Positions 1 to 13,100 of a DNA stretch of 64,000 nucleotides are shown here, in pieces. The notes beneath the pieces are model-generated. The model was not told the origin of the DNA. It did not search any database and saw only the letters and a list, made by a program, of their open reading frames with translations. The first letter of the stretch is position 1. Each line of letters opens with the position of its first letter. Made by a program: the position numbers and the translations under genes. The stretch covers positions 312,140-376,139 of the forward strand of contig JAGMWU010000045.1 of the NCBI GenBank assembly GCA_018697195.1, in the 5' to 3' direction. The stretch comes from Certhia americana (lineage: Eukaryota > Chordata > Aves > Passeriformes > Certhiidae).

Positions 1-71
1 CCGGCCCGCCGAGCGGCCGCGCAGCCCAGCGGGAGGCGGCAGCGGAGCTGTGCCCCGGCTGCCCTGAGGAG
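1..71 (+). other. SEC31A: candidate non-coding first exon of SEC31A (donor at 71/72)
   Basis: The stretch ends in GAGGAG followed by GTGGGT, a good splice donor at 72. The coding start exon has its own acceptor at 1060, so at least one upstream non-coding exon is required. The 5' end is outside the window or undefined. This is inference from the donor match only. Confidence 0.35.
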
Positions 72-298
72 GTGGGTCCGGGGCTGCCGCCGCCGGCTGT
101 GGAAGCCGGCTGAGCTCCCGCAGGCTGTTCCCCCTCCTGGCGTGGCCCCTGTCCCGTGATGAGCCTCACTGCTGTTCACATCATGAGCACGCCATGATTA
201 CTGTCCTTGAGCTGAGGACAGGCGGCACCGCGGCCCCCGCGCTGCGCCCCTGCTCCTCCCGATCCCCGCGCCCCTTAACCAGTCTCCCTCTTCCCCAG

Positions 299-531
299 GG
301 CCGATGGCTGCTCCCGCCCCGAGGGACACGGAGGTCGTGCGCGGACGGAGGCGGCTGCACATCCCCAGACAGGCCGTCCCACCGTGCCCGCCGGCGCTGG
401 CCGTGCCGGGGAGGCGCTGCCGCCGCCCGGAAGCCGCGGGGCGCGCCCGGAAGGCGCTGGCGGCCGGGAGGCGGTGCCGGGGCTGCCACGTTGGAGCGCT
501 CCGAGGACGGCGGAGCGCCGGGGACGCCGAG
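299..531 (+). other. SEC31A: candidate alternative non-coding first exon of SEC31A (donor at 531/532)
   Basis: A strong donor (CCGAG followed by GTGAGG) lies at 532, and a pyrimidine tract with CCCCAG ends at 298. The stretch could be an internal 5' UTR exon, or it could end a first exon that starts anywhere in the island. It competes with the donor at 72; transcript data would decide. Confidence 0.35.
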
Positions 532-1064
532 GTGAGGGCAGGGGCGGCGAATCCTCTGGTTTACAGCTGTTTTCCTCCGGCTCCTGTCGTAAGCGGGGCG
601 AGGATGGCCGGGCGGGCTGCAGCCACTCTTAGGGCGCTGGAATAGCGGCCAGAAATGATCCGCTGGGAGTGTTTGGCGGCTGGGTCTGGGGAGGGTCCTC
701 CCGGGGCTGGGTTTGTCACCTGGGTGAAGGCAGGAAGCTGCTGTAAGGCGCTCGATGGCTCGGTGCTGTCAGAAGAGGGTTTTTCACAGCTGTTGAAGCT
801 TTGCCCACGTTTTCCTGTGTTGTGTTCGGCACCCGTCAGTTTCCTCTACGTGTCGATGTTACCCGGCCGATGGAGAGTTATTCCTCCCTCCCCCCCGGGT
901 CTCCTCTGGAAAGAATGGTTTAGGTGTCTGTCGGTGGGATATCTTTAGGAAAACATTCCCTCCGGCTGCTTCTGCCAAGTCCCAATGCAGCTCCTGAATC
1001 TGGCGGTGCGTTCTCACCCTGCACCACTTAAGCATCACCTTTCTTGGTCCTACTTTTCAGCAAA

Positions 1065-1143
1065 ATGAAGCTGAAGGAAATAGACCGTACTGCCATGCAG
1101 GCATGGAGCCCTGCCCAGCAGCACCCCATTTACCTGGCCACAG
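1065..1143 (+). CDS. SEC31A: SEC31A coding exon 1 (start codon)
   Basis: The exon begins at 1061 after TACTTTTCAG; four bases of 5' UTR precede ATG. It encodes residues 1-26 ([20 protein letters not shown]...) and ends one base into a Gly codon before GTGAGT. Confidence 0.96.
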
Positions 1144-4100
1144 GTGAGTTTTTTGGGGAGTTTTTCAGGCTGTGTGCTGTGGGTGCTATGAAGGGGCCAT
1201 TATTGAAAGCTGTAGGAGTTACTCTGTGTCCTGGGGGCTGGAGTGGGATATGTATGAGTGGAGTTCTTGTATTGTGCTGATAAAAACATGCTTTGCATTC
1301 TACAAGTGACAGCAGGCATCCTCCTCCTTTTGCCAGGGGAAGGCGACACCAATCCTCAGCACTAATCACTTGTGGCTTCTGTGTAACTTTTGTGATTTTG
1401 TTCTGTATGTCAGCAGGGAGAGGTACTTGCCCAAAGCTTTTCCTGCTCATACTCATTAAGAAACAACCAAAGGGAGAGCCATGGGGAGGAGAGTTGTGTG
1501 GGATTATATCTAAGTAACAGAAAGTGGAACCTGACCCCATCTCAAGATCCTTTTTGGAAGGATTTTTTTTTTCCCCTTCTTGTGCTGTGTTTGCAGTTAC
1601 TGCTCTGTGTATCATGGCTTTCTCACTGCCAGATGTGCTTCCTCACAGGTACATCAGCTCAACAGCTGGATGCAACCTTCAGTACAAGTGCTTCCCTAGA
1701 AATATTTGAGTTGGACTTAGCAGACCCTTCACTGGATATGAAGAGCTGTGCCACGTTCCCCTCCTCACACAGGTAGGCAGTGTTGTAAGGGAAAAGTACA
1801 GCGTGTGGAGCTGTTACTTGTGGAACATGTAGAAAGGTCAATTCATGTGATTTGCCTGCACCTGTTGAGGAGAGAAGCAGAAGACCAGTACTGAAAGATG
1901 AAGGCAAGTTTGTGCAATTGATATTGTGGGGCAGTGAGCTTGGACTCCAAGCAAGCAGCTTATGCTTTGACATAAACAGAAAATTTTTTGCTTATATGTG
2001 TGGACCCTTTATCTCAGGAAGCCTCTGGGATTCACAAAAGAACGGAAGAAAATGGGAAATCGTGAAAATACAGTGACAGCTTTTCGTATTTTGCCATACT
2101 GTTTGTGTTTAGGCATTTCAGGGGGACTCCTATAACATAACTTGGGTTATGTTGTGTTACAGGAGAAATTCTAGCAGCTTCTAAATCAGTGTTTTCAGGT
2201 GTTATATACTACTGCCACTTCCCTACGCTGTGAAACCAAATTCCTGGCTGCTTAGCTGTTAGTGCCTTACCATGTGCTTATCCAGACAAATATTGTTAGC
2301 ACCAGAGCATCCACTTTCCATCTCAGCAGCACTTGTAGCAGCTCTCTGGCAGAGCTGCAACTGCCACAGTCCCTTTTTAAATGCCCTGCTCTGTGAGCAG
2401 AGCTGATGTTAACATGTCCTGCTCAGAGCAGGAGGCAGTGTGTGGGTTCGAGTTTCATTGTTCTACCTTCTTTTAACTGTGACTGGGATTCTTCAAGACT
2501 TGCCATTTGTTTACTGAATTTCTAGAAACACACACAGCCAGGACGCAGTGCTCCTTTGAAAGTACCTCCCTTGACCAGCAACACAAAAATTTGACTTTGC
2601 CCCAGAAAATGCATTAAAAAGGAGGTTGAGGGTTGGTTTTTAATTAAAGATTAGATAGCAGTGTATACGTCAGGCTGTATTTTGGTTTGCAGCAAATGAA
2701 AACATCTAGCTCATTAGACCCACAAAAGATAAATCCTTAATTGCCCTCCAAGGAAAATTTTGCCCTGCTTTTATAGAACCATACTTTATCTTGGAAAGAG
2801 TAAAGGGCAAGAGAAAAGAAATTGCACAGTTAATTTTTGGGTTTTTGCCTCACTGTTTCCTGCCTTCATTTTGAGTGGTTTTAGGTCCTGTTCAGTCTTG
2901 CTGGTGATGCCTGGATAACCCTGTCAGTCACTTCATTTCTCATAAACTTGCATAGTTAGGTGCAGAAGCATAAAAATCATACCCGGGAATGGGTCTGTCT
3001 GATACCACAGACCAAATTCCATTTGTAGCATCATTCTTTGGTGAGCCCCTATTCTAATCTCAACACTGAGAGCCTGAACACTTGGCTGTTATGGTATTTC
3101 TCACCCAGCATTTGCTCTGTGGGTAGCTTTCTGTGGTATTTATCTTACCATGCTAGAGTCGCTGTGATTTAAAGAAATTACTTGAGGATTGCCCAGAGGT
3201 AACAAAAAGATGAGCAATATTACAGTGAATGCTAAGATATCTCCTTGCCATTCTCCGGTCAATGTGGGTTTGCTTCCTACTTGCAAAAGAGCTGATAGGT
3301 GGCTGTGTCATTTTATGTAGAACATATTCATTCTTTGCATGGCTAAGTGCACAGGAATGCTGTTTTGCTTATGCAGAAAGTTAATTGAGTTAAAGGGAAT
3401 TTGGGTGCTTACAGATGGACACAATAGTGTTCGTAATTTCTAGAAGTGTGTTTGATTCCTCCTGATTTAGCCTGACAATAGGCCACAGTCCAAGAGAGAT
3501 GTTTTTGATGTTCACTAAACTTGCTGAGTCCCTGGTGTGACAGACAAAACACTTGCACATCCAAAAGCACAGATACGGAGAAGGATATTGAATTTTTCTA
3601 GTTTCACCTGTTTTTTCTCCTGTATGAAGCTGCTTGCAGATAGCAGAGGTTTTTCTCCTGGCTAGATGGGCTAACAGCCCTTACTTTGATTGCTCCTGTT
3701 GTGGTCGGGAGCACTTACCTGATTTTGCAGCCAGGAGATTGGAGATGTTATCAGTTTGCAGGTTATTGGTTGTGCACCTTGTGCCTCTTGTTAATGAACA
3801 GAATTGGGGCATGTCTTCCTGATGGAAGGAGTTGTGCAGAGACTTGTCCTTAGGGAGAAATGCATGCAATGCTTTTCTCTGACTTTAGCTGGGGTGAGCA
3901 AAAATGGGATGTATCAACCTACGGGGAGCTGGTGGTGGACGGTTCTAAGACTGTGGGGCCTTCTGTGTCTTACAGGTACCACAAGCTGATCTGGGGCCCC
4001 CACAGCATGACCTCAGGGGACAGAGTGTCTGGAGTCCTGATTGCTGGGGGTGAAAATGGAAATGTTATTCTGTATGACTCAGCCAAAATCATAGATGGAG

Positions 4101-7100
4101 AGGCTGAAGTAATAATAGCCCAGAAGGACAAGCACACAGGACCAGTGAGAGCGCTTGATGTCAACATGTTCCAGGTTGGTTTTCCTGCTGTTCCTCTTAA
4201 CATACCATCAGTAGAGGAGAAGCCCTTAACTTGCAACCTCAGATGCTTCTGCTGCTTCCCCTCCCCTGAAAAGCATGAACTGTATTTGGTGTTTGAGTAT
4301 CTGTTTATATTTAGTAGGAAAAACTTATCCCGTTACTGGCATTTCAGGATGAGGAATGCAATGTTTTAGCTTGTTGCCACCAGCTGTGTGTGAGAATTCA
4401 GTTGGATTTGTTTCCTAAAGAGCACTTCTGTCCCTGTACACTTGCCTCCAGCAAGGCTGTACTGTCTTCATTGTGTCCTCTCTGAATCACTTCCTGTCCC
4501 TTTTTGCCTGTTGTGAACTCAGGACTTGCCCGTCAACAGCCACAAAATGTGACCAAAGGGCACTTGGTGACCTTGGCTCATGTTGCCATTCCTGAACTTT
4601 TGCATCCCAGGTGCAGGAGTGCTCTGGATGACTGTGCACACTGTGGGCAGGGCAGGAATGCCACACTGTCCAGAGCAAAGCTGTAACTTTGGCTTTGACT
4701 GCAGCATTGCTTCCTCCTCTGCCCTGTCACCATTTTCCTGTATCTTTTCCTGTATCCTGAGCTGATAGGGGAAATTTGCAGAGTCCTGCAGATCTGATGC
4801 CTTCCAGCAGCTAAGACTGGCAAAGCTGATGCTGAAAATACTCTTAATGTCTATTAATGTTTCTTACAGACTAATCTGGTGGCCTCTGGTGCTAATGAGT
4901 CTGAAATCTATATCTGGGACTTGAACAACTTTGCCACACCAATGACACCAGGAGTGAAGACACAGGTACCAGATTTGAGTTTATTAAATTCTCCTGAGCA
5001 GACTCATGAAAAAGATGCATGGCAGTTAAGTGAGAGCAGATTGAAATTTGCAGTTTTAAAGCAGTCTCAAGAGCATGTAGTGGGGGAAACCTCTTGCAGT
5101 CTAACTTGGGTAGTAACTGCATACAAGGATGACTGGATGCTGCTGCTTTTGTACCCTCTGGAGAGCAGTGTCCTGGCTGTGCCTGTGAGTGCAAGCGTGC
5201 ATGGGTCCATGCATTGAGTGGTGTGCTCTGCTTCCCCTGCAGCAACCCTGGATGTGCTGTCTTCTTTATCCACAACAGACCTGCAGTTTTGGCTTGCTGC
5301 ACAAGCCAGCCATGTCTTCATGTGACAGTATTTTGCTAAGAAATTGTATTTGGCCAGGAAATAGGGTCCCCTAAATCTTGGAGAAGTGTTGCATTTTATC
5401 AAGCAACAAGCAGAGTCTCTCAGGTTACACTCCTTTTCAAGTCCCATAACCATTTCATGCCTTTTAGTCTTCCTCTGCCTGTTTCACTGTGTGCACGAAT
5501 CTGAAGATGGTGAAGGTACACAGAGAAAAATAGAAAAAAGATAAAAAGCAGTTACTGAGAAGTCAGGTGACAAGGCACTAGGTTTTGCAGCTACCTTAGT
5601 GGGTTTCAGAAATGGTTTAATTGCTATACTCAAGATCCAGTGTTTAGCCTGTATCATCTTGAAGATGATCTATGGGGATGAACAATAGTCTTGTGCTTTT
5701 TGACTTGTGAAGGAAATGGAAGAATGGAAGGAAGTTGTTTCAATGCAAGTAGCCTTCTGTTGCAGTTACAAAATTCCACAGACATTCGTGGTTACTGGAA
5801 AATGAGTTTATTACTGCGTGATAATTTGGAGACAAAAAAGTGTGCAAATGGGATGAGAAGTAATCTTCAGTTTAATGATTTTTAGTTTAAACTCTGTGGG
5901 GTTTGGTTACTCTGTTTAGTTAAAGTCATTTATTAACGTGAGCATTTGAGAGGATGTTCACCTTTAGAGATCTGTGAAAGACTTTTTATGTCTAATAGCG
6001 ATTTTTTTAGGCTGGGATATCTTCTAGTCCATATGCATGACAGCTAGAAATAATAGAGCAACGAGAGCTGGGTTAGTACTGCTTTTATTTTTTTTGTCTA
6101 AAAATAAGCACTGGCGAGGAATAAAAAAAACACCATGGACTTTCTCCAAGCAAATTTTTTCTAAATAAAAACCTGATAGTCTAAGACAAAAGAGCAGTTC
6201 CTATGTCTGGATATACTTTCATAGAGTAATTTTCTGTTCTTGAAGATAGTTTTGCTTAGTCTTGTTTTAATAACTAATGTGTAGTACTGTAAAGCAGAAA
6301 ACAACTTCACAGAGAAATTGTAGCAGGTTATAAATCAGTGTTTTCAGGTGTTGCACACTACAGCATGCATAGAAGGGAAGCCATAACACAACCCAGTACA
6401 CGGGGCACTCTCCTTGCAGGTTTCTCACTTAGCAAGTCCTGAAAATAGCAGGGTTTGAGTCTCCAGTGTGTGTGGGGGGATTATGACAGGCTGCTCTGTG
6501 TGTGCTGCAGCCTCTGGAGGACATCAGCTGCATTGCATGGAACAGGCAAGTCCAGCACATCCTGGCATCCGCCAGCCCCAGTGGCCGAGCCACCGTGTGG
6601 GATCTCAGGAAGAACGAGCCCATCATCAAAGTCAGTGACCACAACAACAGGGTGAGTTCTCTCCTGCAGCTGCTGGGGTGCCTGCAGAGGGGTGTAGGGA
6701 TGGGTCATGACACCCCTTCTTATGTGACAGAGATACTGGTTCCTGGCCCAGTTTGCTCTTGAGAGCATATTTATGCAAGAGGGATTGTCAGCTTGATAAA
6801 TTAAAATAGCCAGTGCAGACTGGAGCAAGGCAAGGCACTCAAATGTCCTATCAGAGTGATGATTTAATTTTGAGGAGGTGCTTACTGATCTCTTTGGGGC
6901 TACCACAGAAAGATTTTTATTGATTTTGCCACAGAGAAGTGTGGCATTTGAGCAGGTTACAGGGGTGCTGCCTCCTACAGTTATAGCCACCATGCCACCA
7001 CTTTAAGCAGTGTAAATGTGAAAAAGATGTAACATTTACACAGTGTAAATGTGTAAACTGTTCCACTCGTGGAGAGTGCCATATTTGTATAATTTTGTAT

Positions 7101-10100
7101 TATTTTAAACAGAATATTGCTATAGCAAACTCCGAAGATATAGCAAGAGTTAAAAATGAAACTTAGAAGTGGGTGTTTGTGAATTAGCTCTTTCCTCACT
7201 GTATTATTATTTTGATAAACTGTGTAACTTTCAGTGTTTTCTGTGTTTGTTGCCTGATGTAACAGCAGCACAGTAGGCTGTCTTCATCATGTGAAGATAG
7301 TCCTGTGATGCAATGTTCTCATGACAGTAACCTCTGCCTAATGTTGGCTTTTATTAAAATAGCAATAAAAATAGTAGAGGAAAAGATTTATATGGTGAGT
7401 TTTAGCGTTTGGTCCTGTTAAAACACAGGACTGTGAAAAAGTCAGCACATTGTAATCACTCTGAGAGGACCTTAGGAAACCTAAGTGCATGTCTCCTCAT
7501 TCACAGGGATAAGGAGAATATCCCAGTCTGAATGCAGTCAGAAACAATGCCTGGAAACACAGCTGCAAATTCCCTTGCAGCGGTGTTTCACCATGCACTC
7601 GGACATACCTGGTCGAGTTTTGCTTTTCCTTTAGTGCTGTTCAGTTATGTGATGCTTTGGCCCAATGTCACCCCTCAGATGCATTGCTCAGGCTTGGCAT
7701 GGCACCCTGAAGTTGCCACCCAGATGGTTTTGGCCTCGGAGGACGACAGGCTGCCTGTTATTCAGATGTGGGACCTAAGATTTGCCTCCTCACCGCTTCG
7801 TGTTCTAGAAAGTCACACAAGGTACGAGTCCTACACAGCATGGTGTGCTCTGTGCTGTTTGCACCGTTGGTGGCTGTCCCAGCTTGTACATCTCATTTCC
7901 TGCTGTTCCCAGTGAAGGAAGGATCCAGTGGGGTGGCAGTTTCAGCAGCAGGCAGTGCTGTATGCTGGCTTGCTGACCAGCCAGCCCTGTGCCATGAATG
8001 ACTTGCCTTCTTGGAGCTTGGTACTCTGGAGGAAACAGGCCCCAAAATTAAATAAACAAACTAACCCACCAGGCTGCTGAAACAGTGAAGCTACTAGTTT
8101 GTTTCTAAGTTTTTTAAGAAGAGGAAGCTAAGGAAAAAAGAACGAGTAGTAGTTGATTTTGGCTGAATAATGTACTAAAGGTGCACCCAGGCGTATCCTC
8201 CTGTGTGGATTTGAACAGTTTCTGTGCCCCTCAGTCCCCTAAATGCCTTCATTTTGGGTATAGTGGATGACTTTATTAAATTCTTGTTCCTCCTCCATTG
8301 TTGGTGAAACTTTTCTTATTGCTCAAATGCAATTCTTGATTTAAGAAGAGGGAACAGTGTTGTGGCTTCTACCAAAACTGCTGCCAGTGGGTTCTGCTGA
8401 CTTGAATGTCTTACTAATAAAAAGCTGAAAAGCTTTCTAATCACTTACCTTACTTATGGGTTGGCACACTCTATTAGTGACACTGCAGGCCAACAAACCA
8501 TACTGTTACTTATGCCCAGGTTCTACCATATGACTATTGCATTTAATTTTCAGATACAATGGCTGCATCTATCTACCTTTTCATGCAGAAAATAGAAAAC
8601 ATCTATTTCAGCAAAAAAAGGGCTGATAACATTGAAAAATTCCTCCTCCTGTAAGAGGAAGGGGTGGAGAGGGCATTTTGACATGGGATGCTGAACTTTT
8701 AAATATGCTTTAACACCATTTTGCATTTACATTAAGCTTTATTTTTGTTGTGACTTTTCATGCAGGGGTATATTGGCCATTGCCTGGAGTATGGCAGATC
8801 CAGAGCTGCTACTTAGCTGTGGGAAGGATTCTAAAATTCTCTGCTCCAACCCTAACACAGGCGAGGTATTGTATGCATACCACTTCAAAAAAACCCCAAA
8901 TGTTGTTCAGAAGTATCACATGCAAAGTACAAGTTCCTGTGCTTGAATTCCTAGGAATGATCCTTCTGTGGGATGTTGCTCCTTATCCTATTTGATATAT
9001 GTGTCTTCTGAGCTTGTTCTGGTGGTGCAGGATTCCTTTGTAGTATTGTCAATATTACACATTTGTTCTGGCAGCTTCTCTCTTACTGAGTAGTGATGTC
9101 ACTTCATTATAAGAGATGGAAACGTCTCCACTTAAACTAAGTTTATACTTCCTACTCTTTTCTTTTGGGTCCAGTGTGGCTGGATCATCATTGCAATTGC
9201 CTTTTTCCTTCCATAAGAACTTCATCCAGTCAGGAGGGGGTTTGTAGATTGCCACGGTAGTGGTAGATCAGTGAGAGCCACTCAAATTGAACCCACCCCA
9301 CCCATTTGGGCCTGGAGATACCTTTCAAAGAGATTGTAGGTCTGAAGCATTTTCAGACAATGGTTGTCCCTAGACCAAGAGAAAGGCTTCAGGCATGCCG
9401 GAGGGCTCCTTTCCTCCAGTGGGCAGTAATTGTGGAGTGGGGAGTGTTTCTAAAATTCAAACCTTGGCCCAAAAGTGCAAAAGCTGTACAGTGTTAGATT
9501 AGTTATCTGAGCTGAATCCTGTGCTGTTACAAAGTTTTATATGTGGTTGAATCATGCTGCGTGTTTTTATTAAAAACAAAAACCAACTGGGAGACAGCAT
9601 TTTGCTGACAGCTAGCATTTTGTTCTTTGAGTTTCTCATGGTTTACTGTTAAATGTCTGCTGTAAGGGAGGCTTGTCTGTTCCAGACAGCACAAGAGGCT
9701 GTCTGTCCAGGGTGCAGGTTTTACCCTTTCCAGTTTTCCTGTGAAAACAGACTTCCTCCGTGTAGTGTGTGGGAATACCTAAATGAGCTCTGAATAAACT
9801 AGCATGAATGTCAGCAGCTCACAGCTCTCAGTGGGACAGCACAGACATACCCCACCTGCACCATTTGTCCTGTGTGGATTAAATAGAAGATTTAGTGGGA
9901 GGAGAAGGAGATGAAGGAGTGGTGTGTGACAGTCTGCTGTTAGGAGATCATCATTGCCCACTGTTAGTGTGTATGGTGATGTGGGGGCTGCTGGGGAGCA
10001 GGGAGAGCAGAGCAGTCTCAGTGCACACGGGAAGATTGCTGCTATAGGGCAGGGTGCTCCCTGAAAACTCTGATTTTTTGGGCTGGATTTTGCTCTCCAG

Positions 10101-13100
10101 GTGCTGTACGAGCTGCCCACGAACACCCAGTGGTGCTTTGATATCCAGTGGTGCCCGAGGAACCCTGCTGTGCTCTCTGCAGCCTCCTTCGACGGGCGCA
10201 TCAGTGTCTACTCCATCATGGGCGGCAGCACCGACGGCTTGAGGCAGAAGCAAGTTGACCAGGTGTTGAAAATGGTTCAGCTAAAAGTAGGGACAGAAAG
10301 GAGGGGGAGAGGGGGGGAACAAAATATAGGAAGTCTTTAGTGGCTGTCTGCATTACAGGACTACCACTTCAGCACAAATAAATGTTTAGTGTATGAGAGA
10401 AATGTAATTTCTGTTTTTCCCCCTCCTTGTGTTACCAAAGCTCTCCTCGTCTTTTGGGAACCTCGATCCATTTGGCACAGGCCAGCCCCTGCCTCCCCTG
10501 CAGCTTCCCCAGCAGACTGCCCCACAGAGTGTGGTGTTGCCTCTGAAGAAACCACCCAAGTGGATTCGGCGACCCATGGGAGCATCCTTCTCGGTAAGGA
10601 GGAGACTGGGATGGGCAGGGTTGGCCAGGCAGGTAGGGAGATAGTGCTGGCACCTGCTCAGCTCCTTAGGAAGGGGGGAGTCCAGTGTGGTGCTCCACCT
10701 TGTGATACCTTCCTGTTTGTCACAGACAGGGCACTGGGGACAGCAAAAGCCTGACCAAAATGCTTGGGAAAGAGAAATGTTGCTGAGAGACATTTGCTTG
10801 TGTTTCGGCATTAGGGCTTGCTTTTGTTTCTGTGCAGCGTTTGCTTTAGAGTAAATAAATATACACTGGGGGGAATGCGAAGGAGGGGAATGAGACCAAA
10901 CATCAAGCAAGCATCTGAGACTTCATAGCTTCAAACAAAACTCATGTGAGTCAGTGCGGTGGAGAATACTCAGGTTAGCTTTGATCAAGGTAGCAAGAGT
11001 TGCTGTAGCAGCACAAGGCTGGGTTCCTCCATGGCTGGTTGATTGCAGAGGAGCCAGCTCAGGGGATGGCAAGCTCTGCTTTTTGCAGTCATCTGCTCCT
11101 TGACTCCACTTTTGGCATATTCTCTAAACCCACATTCCATTTATTTGGGAACTTCTGGAGATTTTAGCCTGTCCATTTGAATTTGATTTCTCTGCTGCAA
11201 TACTTCTCAATTTTCAGCATTTTATGTCTACTTATTCATGATCTGATGCCAAATTAAATACTATTTTCTCCTGTCAAAGAGAAGTGATGTTGCCTAGCCA
11301 CTGACTGATGTGTCATTTTATGATGTTGTTTATTCCCCTATTTGTCCTGGTTTCCTAGGAGCCAGGTGTCAGTCTTTTCCCTGGCTAGGCTTTTGCATTT
11401 TTCTAACTCGGGTTTTGCTGGACGGCCCATGTAAATTAACTTTGAACTATAGAATGAAATAATATTATAAGCCACTCCTAATTATTTTCTTACATTGATT
11501 TTACCTCTTCAGATGTTGTCACAAGTTACTGCCTATCTGCCTTTCTCTCAGTAGAGTTTCAACTGCTAAAGAGCCTGGCAAGAGCAGGGCAGACATCATG
11601 CTTGAACATTTACTTAATGATGCATTGGTTTCTTTGGCAATTGCGTTGCAATATCAGGAGATACTTCACTGATGCTGGGTACTGTATAGACCCACAGCTC
11701 TAGCTCTCATTTTCTGGTCTGTCTTTTGTCTGAGAAAAAAACATGCACAGGAATGGTTATGCTTATAAATCCTATTAAACGTGAACCTATTATCCAACAA
11801 GCTCCTTACGTGCACAGAAATATGGGGTGGGGGGGAAACAAATAAACAAGCAGATGTCAAGAGTGTTCAGTTATTGGCCAATAATCATATATATGTTGCA
11901 TAAAATACATTTTCATACATGCTCCCCTGCTGTAAACTTGTGTTTTCACATCCTGCACGTGTGCTTCAATTGCAGTTTGGAGGCAAGCTGGTGACGTTTG
12001 AGAATTCCAAGTCTCCACAGCAGCCAGGCATGGAGCAGCAGCAGCAGCAGCATCCCCACGTCTACGTGAGCCAGGTTGTCACAGAGAAGGAGTTCCTGGC
12101 CCGCTCAAACCAGCTGCAGGAGGCTGTGCAGTCCGAGGGCTTTGTCAGCTACTGCCAGAAGAAAATAGACATGGCCCTGGCTGACTTTGAGAGGAACGTG
12201 TGGGCCTTCTTAAAGGTAACAGGGTGACAGCTTTTCAGGAGTTCCCCACAGGCTGGGAAAGCCAGGACATGGCTGCTTTTGCATGTTTAGCTGAAGAGGT
12301 GCTGGGAACCAAGAGCTGAAGGCTGTGGGAATAGTGCCCATAAGTCATGTCACTGGAGGGGGGCCACCAGAAGAGGGAGGGTCCTCAGGGTGTTTGTGGG
12401 GTTTATGAGGAGTCACGGCAAAGCAAAGGTGTGGGGGAGGCTATCCCATGGTTTTGATATTCCCCATCAGCACATATTTGTACAGGGAGCTGGTGAGAAG
12501 GATTAAAGCTCTGGCATAGCTTTAGATGGGCTTTTCACTGCTCACTCTAAGCATTTAGAGGTTTCCAAATGAAGCAGATAAACAGGTTGTTCACCTACAA
12601 TAACCAGATGGAAGCCTTGCCCACCTGCTCAAGTGCCCAAGTCACTTGGGCATTTCTCTTTATTGCATTCAGTCTGCTTAGTCACTAAATCTTACTGGGT
12701 CATTCATGCCAGCAAGGGAGAAAATGAAAAATTGTGAGTTGCAATACAGTCTTTAACTTTTTCAAGGTGAACTTTGAAGAGGATTCACGTGTTAAATACC
12801 TTGAGCTCTTAGGATACAGGAAGGATGACCTGAGGAAGAAGGTAAGTGTGCAATATGTGAGATAAATAACTTTTGACTAATTTCAGAATTCTTACAGAAA
12901 ACAGTTTGTTCTGTTAGGTGTTTTCATTAGTTGTGTCTTCTTGCAGTTCAGTGGACTTGCAGTTCAGTCAGAGCAGGCAGCAGAGTTCAGAGGTGTGTCT
13001 GCATCTGACTGTCCATTGTTGATGTGAAATTCTCTCTCATCATGAAGCTTTAATACTTACTGATTCAGGCTTTTCAAGTAACTTTGCTGTGTGACATCCT

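Larger units (their letters stand above)
1..650 (+). promoter_or_regulatory. SEC31A: CpG-island promoter of SEC31A
   Basis: The first 650 bases are very GC-rich with dense CpG, in contrast to the AT-richer sequence that follows, and they sit just upstream of the SEC31A start-codon exon. This is the usual form of a housekeeping promoter. I see no convincing TATA box. The island is cut by the window edge, so its full extent and any divergent gene on the other side cannot be seen. The transcription start is not determinable from sequence alone. Confidence 0.7.

Noticed and set aside
181..489. Open frames in the SEC31A CpG island
   Set aside because: GC-rich sequence gives chance open frames on both strands. 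None extends across the splice donors or resembles a known protein.
2450..2466. GGGTTCGAGTTTC, resembling a tRNA B box; a similar GGGTTCGACTCAC near 61469
   Set aside because: No matching A box or cloverleaf around either site, so no tRNA or tRNA-derived SINE is supported.
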